Both the position numbers and the translations under genes were made by a program. The notes under the pieces were generated by a model. That model saw only the letters and a program-made list of their open reading frames with translations. It searched no databases and was not told the origin of the DNA. Of a stretch of DNA of 64,000 nt, positions 58,232 to 64,000 are shown one piece after another. This stretch comes from Fimbriimonadaceae bacterium. GTDB taxonomy: Bacteria; Armatimonadota; Fimbriimonadia; Fimbriimonadales; Fimbriimonadaceae. The stretch spans positions 186,001-250,000 of the forward strand of contig JAMLGR010000002.1 in the NCBI GenBank assembly GCA_023957775.1. The letters run 5' to 3'. How positions within the stretch are numbered: position 1 is the first letter of the stretch; the number at the start of each line of letters is the position of its first letter.

Positions 58232-59860
58232 ATGGATCTCGACAGGGATGAGCGTTTGGCCGAGCTCGAGGCGCGGGTGGCGCGTCTTGAGCGTAAGATT
58301 GAGCGAGCGATAGAGGGTTCTGCGTCCTTCGAACCGGAGGACGTCGCGGAGTCCTCCCACACGTCCACGCCGTCCAAGGGGGCGGAGTACTGGATCGGCG
58401 CGAAGTTCGTGCCGCGTTTCGGTGCGATCCTCATCGTTCTCGCGATCGCCTTCGTGGCCATCTCGGAGTCCTCCAAGAATCCGATGGTGGATCGCACGAT
58501 CCTCCTCGTCGGCGAGGCTGTGTTCTGTCTGGCGTTCATCGCGTTCGGGGAGTGGCGGCGTAACGAGATGGAGGGCTTCGGCCCCACTCTATCCGCGATC
58601 GGCGCGTGCGGCCTTTACCTCACCGCCGCAGGGGGTCACTTCGCCTACGGAGAGCTCAGCGGCGCCGGCATGGCGATCGGATTCGCCCTCCTCACCCTCC
58701 TCAACCACGCCTTTGCGGTTTGGAGGAACACGCGGCTGTTCTTCTTCATCGGGGCGACGGGCGGACTGGCGGCCATGCTCTTCCCCCTGTCCGACAAGGA
58801 TTACTCGACCGCCTTGGCGGTCTACGTGGCGGTCACGGTCGCCGGTGCCGTCGTCTGCGCCAAGCGGCGGTGGGCCCAGCTTGCCCTCGTCGGCTGGTTC
58901 CTCAGTCTCCTGATCATCGTGCCCATCATCGACTCGGAGCAGTCCCGGGCAACCGTCGTGCTCTCGATGTACGCGGGCGCGCTCGCGTGTGTCGCAGCCT
59001 ATGCGAGGGCATGCACGAGCAGGGACCCCTGGGCCGTGGGTGCCCCGATCGCCTTGTTCTTCACCGGCCTTGTCGGGTTCTGGGTGGTCTCGAGTCCGGC
59101 AGGAGTGGCGCATCTCCTCTTGCTTTCCGCCGTCGGGTGCGCCATCGCGCTCACCCTTTCGGGTTCGACGGCGTGCCGCAACGCACTCCTCGTCGGCTCG
59201 ATCGCCACGGTGGGCGTCCTCGGGCCGCTCTGCTTCTCGCCGTCCGTGGCCACCGTGGCGTACTCGGCCTTTGCCTTGGTCGCCTATGCGATCGGCCGTT
59301 CCACCCTTCGCCGGGTTTCCGCGATCTTCGCGGTCGCCGCCATCGTCGCGGCGGGGTGCGCCTACCTGGGGGCGTTGGCCATGGGCCCCCAACTCTCGGA
59401 TGGGATGTTGCTGGTGGGCCTGTCCGGCGGCTTGGCGGCTTCCGTCTTCGCGCTGCGGAACGCCGGGTGGGGAAACCTCGGCCTCGCGGTCGCGGGCTCC
59501 TGGCTCCTCCTGACGCGCGCCGCGGTCTTGATTTCACCCGCGGTCGGGCACGGGCTGGCCTCCTACTCCACGCCCACGCTTGTCACCCTTGGATACGCAC
59601 TGCTCCTCTTTGCCCTGGGCTTCCGCTTGGAATCGACCACCCTCCGTATGTGGAGCTTTGCCGCGATGCTGGGCGGAGTGTTCCAAATCCTCGTGTTCGA
59701 CAAGGGGACGGCCGTCGGCTTCCGCATCGCGACGCTCGTCGTCGCTGGCGTGATGATGCTGGTCAGCGGCTACCGATACGTGCATGACCAGCGTGCGGCC
59801 TCCGAGGAGGAGGCGCCCCCCCAGACCACACCGGATGCCACGCCCGCCGGACGGGCGTGA
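58232..59860 (+). CDS. DUF2339-type polytopic membrane protein
   Basis: A 542-residue protein. A charged coiled-coil start (RDERLAELEARVARLERKIE) is followed by about 13-14 membrane helices, beginning FVPRFGAILIVLAIAFVAIS. This is the pattern of the DUF2339 family; function unknown. ATG 58232 is preceded by GGAGG. The C-terminal residues DATPAGRA and the TGA stop are read from the first unit of the 67-base tandem repeat, so the repeat has altered the gene end. Confidence 0.8.
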   Translation: MDLDRDERLAELEARVARLERKIERAIEGSASFEPEDVAESSHTSTPSKGAEYWIGAKFVPRFGAILIVLAIAFVAISESSKNPMVDRTILLVGEAVFCLAFIAFGEWRRNEMEGFGPTLSAIGACGLYLTAAGGHFAYGELSGAGMAIGFALLTLLNHAFAVWRNTRLFFFIGATGGLAAMLFPLSDKDYSTALAVYVAVTVAGAVVCAKRRWAQLALVGWFLSLLIIVPIIDSEQSRATVVLSMYAGALACVAAYARACTSRDPWAVGAPIALFFTGLVGFWVVSSPAGVAHLLLLSAVGCAIALTLSGSTACRNALLVGSIATVGVLGPLCFSPSVATVAYSAFALVAYAIGRSTLRRVSAIFAVAAIVAAGCAYLGALAMGPQLSDGMLLVGLSGGLAASVFALRNAGWGNLGLAVAGSWLLLTRAAVLISPAVGHGLASYSTPTLVTLGYALLLFALGFRLESTTLRMWSFAAMLGGVFQILVFDKGTAVGFRIATLVVAGVMMLVSGYRYVHDQRAASEEEAPPQTTPDATPAGRA

Positions 59861-60010
59861 TCGGCGAGGCCCCACCCTCATGTACCCATGAACCCCACCG
59901 GGTGCCACGCCCGCCGGACGGGCGTGATCGGCGAGGCCCCACCCTCATGTACCCATGAACCCCACCGGGTGCCACGCCCGCTGGACGGGCGTGACCAACG
60001 CCCCCTCACC
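59836..60010. repeat. 67-base tandem repeat built on the CCACGCCCG palindrome, 2.6 copies
   Basis: Units begin at 59836, 59903 and 59970, each with TGCCACGCCCG-C(C/T)GGA-CGGGCGTGA. Units 1 and 2 are nearly identical over 67 bases; unit 3 is partial. The palindrome is the same family as the copies at 6.5 and 9.0 kb. The first unit supplies the stop of the DUF2339 gene. The array lies between convergent genes and could stop transcription from both sides. Confidence 0.9.
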
Positions 60011-60088
60011 AATGAACCCGGGGTCTCGCTCACGCTCGACCCCGGGCAACCGTCTGCGACCTCTTCGAGGTCGTTCTTCAGCATCCGG

Positions 60089-61783
60089 CTAGCTTATGTC
60101 GTGGCGGCCGTGTTCGAACTCGGCCTCCTCATGGGTCACCGTCCCGAAGAACATCTTCCGGCCCAGCGGCAGGTACAGCGGGCTGAAGATCGTCGTGTAG
60201 AGGTGCCAGATGAAGATGGCGCCGATCGCGAGAATCGCCTCGTCGGCATGGGCGAGGTAGGCCATCGACACGCCCTGCGCGGGAAGGATGTTCGACGCCT
60301 GCACCGGGAACCACAGGCACAATCCCGAGAGCATCATGATCGGAACGCCCCAGAAGACCGCGAAGTAGCCGAACTTCGCCCGGAAGGAGAACCGGCCGTA
60401 GGTCGGGACTGTCTCGCGCTTGCCGAAGTAGAACCGGAAGGTCTCGATCATGTCGTGCCAGTCCTGCTTGTTGGGCAGCATGCTGATGCGTCGGACCGAG
60501 AAGCCAATCTTCTTCCAGCTCCAGAGCAGGTAGCCGAGGTGCATCAGGCCGGCGGCGATCATGACGATCGCGCCCACGCGATGCAGATTCCTGGCCACGT
60601 GCAATCCGCCGAGGGCGTTGTACAGGGACTCCATCCGCGGATCGTCGTAGAAGCGAAGAGGTAGGCCAGTCAGCGCGAGCAGGATAAACGAACTCGCGAA
60701 GATCCAGTGTTGGATTCGCTGGAATGGCGTGAACCAGAGATAGACCTTCTCCTCTTTGGCCTCCTGCTGAGTGTCTCCGCGCAAGAACTCCTCCTTGAGG
60801 TTGGCCTTGAAGCGTCGGAACTGGTGCCGCACGCCCGCGCGGACGTCGAGCACGATCGAAACGCAGAGCAGTCCCAGAATGCCCCAGGTCAGGATGTTGA
60901 AGAACGAGATCTCGGCCCGAAGCGCGGGACTCTCCTTCACCTTCAGCGCAAGGTGCGTCACGCCCGACTGCGAGAATTTCGCGAGGGCGCCCTTGTGGCA
61001 CTTGCCGCACGTTGCCGGCGACTTGGCGGGGTGGACCGACGATCCCACGTCCGATTTGGGAAGCACGTGGTGCGCGCTGTGGCAGTCCGTGCAAATGGCG
61101 GCGTCGGTCGATCCGAAGCGGACGGCCTTGCCGTGGAAACTGTCTTCGTAAGACTTCACCGCGTCGGGATCGACGCCATGCTTCTTCATGAGCGCCGCGT
61201 TGCTATGGCACCCCGTGCAGATCGCCAACTCCGACTTGCGCGTGTACGTCGAGATCGGGGCGATCGTGTGCGAGTTGCCGCCGTGGCAGTAGAGACAGCT
61301 CGGGCGGTCGAGATCGACCGCGGATTCCGGCTGGTGCGCGCTCGTCGCGTAGAGTTCCGCCTCCTCGGCGTGGCACGAGGCGCACGAGGGCGGCTCGACC
61401 TGCGTGAGATCGTGAGGCACTTGATCGATGCCCCAGTGGCAGTCCTGGCACGTAAGGTCCTTGTGGACGCTGTGCGCCAGAGCTTGGCCATCGACGTAGA
61501 GCGACTGGACCCGGCCGGACGACCTGCGAACCACGAATCCAAGGCCGCCGTGGCATTGAAGGCAGACCGCAACGTCCTCGCTCTCGACCTTGTAGGCGCC
61601 CGCTCGGGGGTCGGTGCCCTCTTGTGAGAGGGCCGGGGATCCGAGCAACATCGCGATCCCGGCAATCAGGACTCCCGTAAGCACGGCTGTCCGGGACCTC
61701 CCCACCACACGGCCGTGCTTCGGTCCGCGTGGTCCCGAACCGCGATGGAAAGCGGTTCTCATCGATCGCAATAGATTTCGCAT
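60089..61783 (-). CDS. Heptaheme c-type / b-type cytochrome fusion, copy 2
   Basis: A 564-residue protein. A basic N-terminus and a signal/anchor helix (TAVLTGVLIAGIAMLLG) lead to a periplasmic region with seven CxxCH sites (CLQCH, CQDCH, CASCH, CLYCH, CTGCH, CTDCH, CGKCH). From ~290 a membrane part follows, with four or five helices and histidines typical of a diheme b561/FdhI-like cytochrome (QHWIFASSFILLALTGLPLR, LHVARNLHRVGAIVM). It would move electrons between quinone and the periplasmic hemes. ATG 61783 has GGAGAAA just upstream and avoids overlap with the preceding gene. It is paralogous to the gene before it. Confidence 0.87.
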   Translation of the reverse strand: MRNLLRSMRTAFHRGSGPRGPKHGRVVGRSRTAVLTGVLIAGIAMLLGSPALSQEGTDPRAGAYKVESEDVAVCLQCHGGLGFVVRRSSGRVQSLYVDGQALAHSVHKDLTCQDCHWGIDQVPHDLTQVEPPSCASCHAEEAELYATSAHQPESAVDLDRPSCLYCHGGNSHTIAPISTYTRKSELAICTGCHSNAALMKKHGVDPDAVKSYEDSFHGKAVRFGSTDAAICTDCHSAHHVLPKSDVGSSVHPAKSPATCGKCHKGALAKFSQSGVTHLALKVKESPALRAEISFFNILTWGILGLLCVSIVLDVRAGVRHQFRRFKANLKEEFLRGDTQQEAKEEKVYLWFTPFQRIQHWIFASSFILLALTGLPLRFYDDPRMESLYNALGGLHVARNLHRVGAIVMIAAGLMHLGYLLWSWKKIGFSVRRISMLPNKQDWHDMIETFRFYFGKRETVPTYGRFSFRAKFGYFAVFWGVPIMMLSGLCLWFPVQASNILPAQGVSMAYLAHADEAILAIGAIFIWHLYTTIFSPLYLPLGRKMFFGTVTHEEAEFEHGRHDIS

Positions 61784-61805
61784 TGATTTCTCCAGGAATC
61801 GAGGC

Positions 61806-63560
61806 TCACTCCCCGTTCCCCCCATCGCCCATGTCCGCGGCGTCGAGGCGCTCGAGTTCCAGCGGATGTTCGCGCGACATCTCTTCGCGGGTGAGCTTTC
61901 CGGTGATCCAGAGGGTGTTGAACGGGAAGTTGTTGGGGTTGAACAGCACGTTGTAAAGGTGCCAGCACACCACGGCGAGGAACGCGAGGGTCGCCTCGTA
62001 ACCGTGTGCGATGAACGAAATCGGCCAAGCGGCCTCGGGCATCCAGGTGCTGAAGTACATGGGGAACCAAAGAACCAGGCCGGACAGCACCATCACCGGA
62101 ACGCCCCAATACTCGGCCAGGTAGTCGATCTTGGAGCGGAAGGTGAAGTGGTCGAACTTCGGCTTCTCCTTCGTCATGCCGAGGTAGCCCTTCGTGACGA
62201 GGTTGAAGTCCTCGAGGTCCTTCTTGTTGGGAAGCATCCTCCACGATCGGATGGACCCGCCGAACTTGCGCCAACGAGCCAGCAGATACAGAACGTGCCA
62301 GATCGCGACGACGATCAATCCGACCGCTGCAATGCGGTGGATGAGTCGCGAGTTGTCCAGTCCGCCGATCATGTTGAGCTCCTGGACCGAGATCTGAGCG
62401 GCAGCGAATCGGAGCGGGAGTCCGGTCGCAACCAGGGCCGTCACGCTTGACAGCAGGAGGAAGTGCTGAAGGCGCAGGTTCAGGTTCATGCGGGGATAGA
62501 GCCGCTGCGTCGCCACTGGGACGTGACGATTGCGCCGGAAGAAGTAGGCGATCCAGGCGAGAACCAGGAAAGCCAGCGTCGCCCACGCCGCGATGCCAGC
62601 CCCGTTTGCCCGGACGGTCACGATGATGATCGTGGCGATGAGCGAGAAGTAGCTCAGGCTGATGAAGATCCCCGCCGGACGCCCGCAACGGGGCGGTTCC
62701 TGGCTTCGGAACACGACCTGGACCAAGTCCAGAATGATGCTCACGGCCATGAAGGCGATGGTGCCGAAGATCAGCAGCCTGAAGAACCAGAGCACGCCCG
62801 CAAGCAACGAGTCGTGCTTGATCTTGAGTCGAAGGTGGTTCGCCCCCGACAGAGCGAAGTTCGCCTGCGAACCCGGATGACACCCCTCTTGCCCGCACGT
62901 CTTCGCGACGTTCGTGGGATAGGTCGGCGCTGCGGGATTCATGGGAGCGAGGACGTCGTGGTGGCTGTGGCAGTCGGTGCAGATGGCCGTGTCGTAGTTG
63001 CCAAAGCGCAGCAGCGCCTTGCCGTGGAAGCTCTCAAGATAGGAGGTCACCGCCTCGGGGTCGACGTGGTACCGCTCCATCCGCTCCGTTTGCGAGTGGC
63101 ACTGCGTGCAAACCTGCACCTTCTGTTCGCGGGTCCACTTCGAACCCGCCGTGATCGCGTGGGGCGCGCCGCCCCCGTGGCAGAACACGCACGAAGGGTG
63201 ATCCCCCTTGACGTAGTCCTCGCGGGAGTGCGTGCTCTTGCGGAACGCCTCGACCTCGTCCGCGTGGCACGTCGCGCACTGCGGCTTTTTGGCCGTCATC
63301 TGCGGCGTATGGGGAAGCTCGGTGATGGCGTCATGGCACGTCTGGCAGTCGAACGAGGCGTGCGGCGATTGTCGCAGCTTCTCGAGATCCACCGCAGGGC
63401 CGGCCCCGGCTTCCTTCGAGTGGCAGCCCATGCACGCCTCGATGCGGTCCGCCGTCTCCTGGTCGACCTGCGAAGGTTCTTGCGCGTTGATTCGGGTTCC
63501 CACCACGAGAAGCGTCAACCCGAGAAGAAACGGAAGGAAGCGAAGGTCCAACCGTTTCAC
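61806..63560 (-). CDS. Heptaheme c-type / b-type cytochrome fusion, copy 1
   Basis: A 584-residue paralogue of the next gene. GTG 63560 begins a signal peptide (FLPFLLGLTLLVVGTRINAQ). Heme sites: CMGCH, CQTCH, CATCH, CVFCH, CTQCH, CTDCH and a CX4CH variant in KTCGQEGCHPGS in the position of the last site of the paralogue. Three extra membrane segments (about 285-390) precede the b561-like core (LQHFLLLSSVTALVATGLPL and DNSRLIHRIAAVGLIVVAIW). The two fusion genes are 22 bases apart and cotranscribed. A role in menaquinol-linked electron transfer is inferred from the fold. Confidence 0.87.
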   Translation of the reverse strand: MKRLDLRFLPFLLGLTLLVVGTRINAQEPSQVDQETADRIEACMGCHSKEAGAGPAVDLEKLRQSPHASFDCQTCHDAITELPHTPQMTAKKPQCATCHADEVEAFRKSTHSREDYVKGDHPSCVFCHGGGAPHAITAGSKWTREQKVQVCTQCHSQTERMERYHVDPEAVTSYLESFHGKALLRFGNYDTAICTDCHSHHDVLAPMNPAAPTYPTNVAKTCGQEGCHPGSQANFALSGANHLRLKIKHDSLLAGVLWFFRLLIFGTIAFMAVSIILDLVQVVFRSQEPPRCGRPAGIFISLSYFSLIATIIIVTVRANGAGIAAWATLAFLVLAWIAYFFRRNRHVPVATQRLYPRMNLNLRLQHFLLLSSVTALVATGLPLRFAAAQISVQELNMIGGLDNSRLIHRIAAVGLIVVAIWHVLYLLARWRKFGGSIRSWRMLPNKKDLEDFNLVTKGYLGMTKEKPKFDHFTFRSKIDYLAEYWGVPVMVLSGLVLWFPMYFSTWMPEAAWPISFIAHGYEATLAFLAVVCWHLYNVLFNPNNFPFNTLWITGKLTREEMSREHPLELERLDAADMGDGGNGE

Positions 63561-63728
63561 GCGGACACCTCGCTTCCCTCGTCGAGGAACGCCGACCGTC
63601 CCTCGCTGTGGGCGCGCCAGCGCCCCCACTCTCCCCTGTTGGCGGCGGTTTCGGCCGCCGCCCCGGATCCATTCCTGGACATTGTCCTCTCCTGAGCCGG
63701 CGCGCCTCCCTGGACCCGCCGACCGGGG

Positions 63729-64000
63729 CTACTTCACGCCCGGAAGCTCGCCCTTCTTGATCTCGTCGATGTTCTTGACCCCATCCTTGTCGGAGTCGAG
63801 GGCTTCGACTTTGGCGAGGATTGCGGGGGTCAGCTTCTTCGTGCCTTCCTTCTTGAGCTGCTCGGCAAGGTCTTTGCCGTAGGGATTCAGCTTGAGGTCG
63901 GTCTTCGACATATGGCAGGCCGCGCAGCCGGCCTTGCCGAGTGCGGAGCTTGCATCCACCTTGTATTGGGTCACAAACACCTTCGTGTAAGTTCCCAGTG
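63729..64000 (-). CDS. Small c-type cytochrome with Asp-rich calcium-like loop (5' end beyond window)
   Basis: The frame runs open to the right edge, so the N-terminus, where a signal peptide would be expected, is missing. About 90 residues are visible: one heme site KAGCAACHMSKTDLKLNPYG, then helices and LDSDKDGVKNIDEIKKG, which resembles an EF-hand or thrombospondin-3 calcium loop. GTG 63980 is in frame but leaves no export signal. It heads the c-b fusion operon, 168 bases before the next start, and may be a soluble electron carrier for it. Confidence 0.7.
   Translation of the reverse strand, partial: LGTYTKVFVTQYKVDASSALGKAGCAACHMSKTDLKLNPYGKDLAEQLKKEGTKKLTPAILAKVEALDSDKDGVKNIDEIKKGELPGVK

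Overview
This 64 kb window is high-GC bacterial chromosome. The gene content points to the Armatimonadota, most likely the Fimbriimonadia, but that is an inference: no rRNA is present to prove it. Clues are a flagellin chaperone, two PEP-CTERM proteins, futalosine-type menaquinone synthesis (MqnA), a proteasomal-ATPase-like AAA protein, many multiheme cytochromes, and many genes with a TAnnnT box only 6-8 bases before the start codon (leaderless mRNAs, as in Deinococcus).

Layout. 0-4 kb: end of a polysaccharide export gene, then deoC and an ALDH16-type double aldehyde dehydrogenase. 3.9-4.7 kb: no plausible protein gene but dense hairpins, a degenerate tRNA-Cys-like element and an intrinsic terminator; this is a candidate large structured RNA. 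4.7-8.9 kb: SulP transporter, GAPDH and an MFS transporter. 9-19.2 kb (minus strand): a ribosomal superoperon rpsN-rpsH-rplF-rplR-rpsE-rpmD-rplO-secY-adk-map-infA-rpmJ-rpsM-rpsK-rpoA-rplQ-truA-rplM-rpsI. It starts abruptly at rpsN and lacks rpsD. 19.4-20.7 kb: a small membrane protein, fliS and a FliT-sized partner. 20.8-24.6 kb: a secreted protein and a subtilase that share a C-terminal domain. 24.8-28.8 kb: prfB with a classical +1 frameshift, divergent from a DUF1573 protein and a tetraheme protein. 28.9-33 kb: a DnaA-like ATPase, a CBS-GGDEF protein and an ARC/Mpa-like ATPase. 33-35.7 kb: deoA-mtnA, divergent from a pseudo-receiver. 35.9-37.9 kb: the two 3-oxoacid CoA-transferase subunits, separated by an antisense wHTH/nucleotidyltransferase cassette. 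38.3-42.4 kb: fabD-fabG-acpP-fabF-xer. 42.5-47.3 kb: anti-sigma-like zinc finger, MFS, saccharopine-dehydrogenase-like enzyme, lepA. 47.4-49.3 kb: tandem PEP-CTERM paralogues. 49.6-54.2 kb: phosphodiester glycosidase, glycosyltransferase, methyltransferase, mqnA, CoiA-like nuclease and SDR. 54.2-56.5 kb: GH127 glycosidase. 56.5-64 kb: a respiratory cluster with a NapC-like heptaheme protein and two paralogous heptaheme-c/cytochrome-b fusions, plus a small cytochrome.

How the genes connect. DeoA and DeoC break down deoxynucleosides, and the neighbouring ALDH16 could oxidise the acetaldehyde released. MqnA supplies the menaquinone that the NapC-like and c-b fusion proteins would be expected to oxidise. 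The fab genes form a compact type II fatty acid synthesis operon.

Spacers carry short tandem heptamers (GTGGTTT, AAGGACC, GAGGCGT, GGGAATC, ACACTCA) and a palindromic family built on CCACGCCCG. Several of these abut or supply stop codons.
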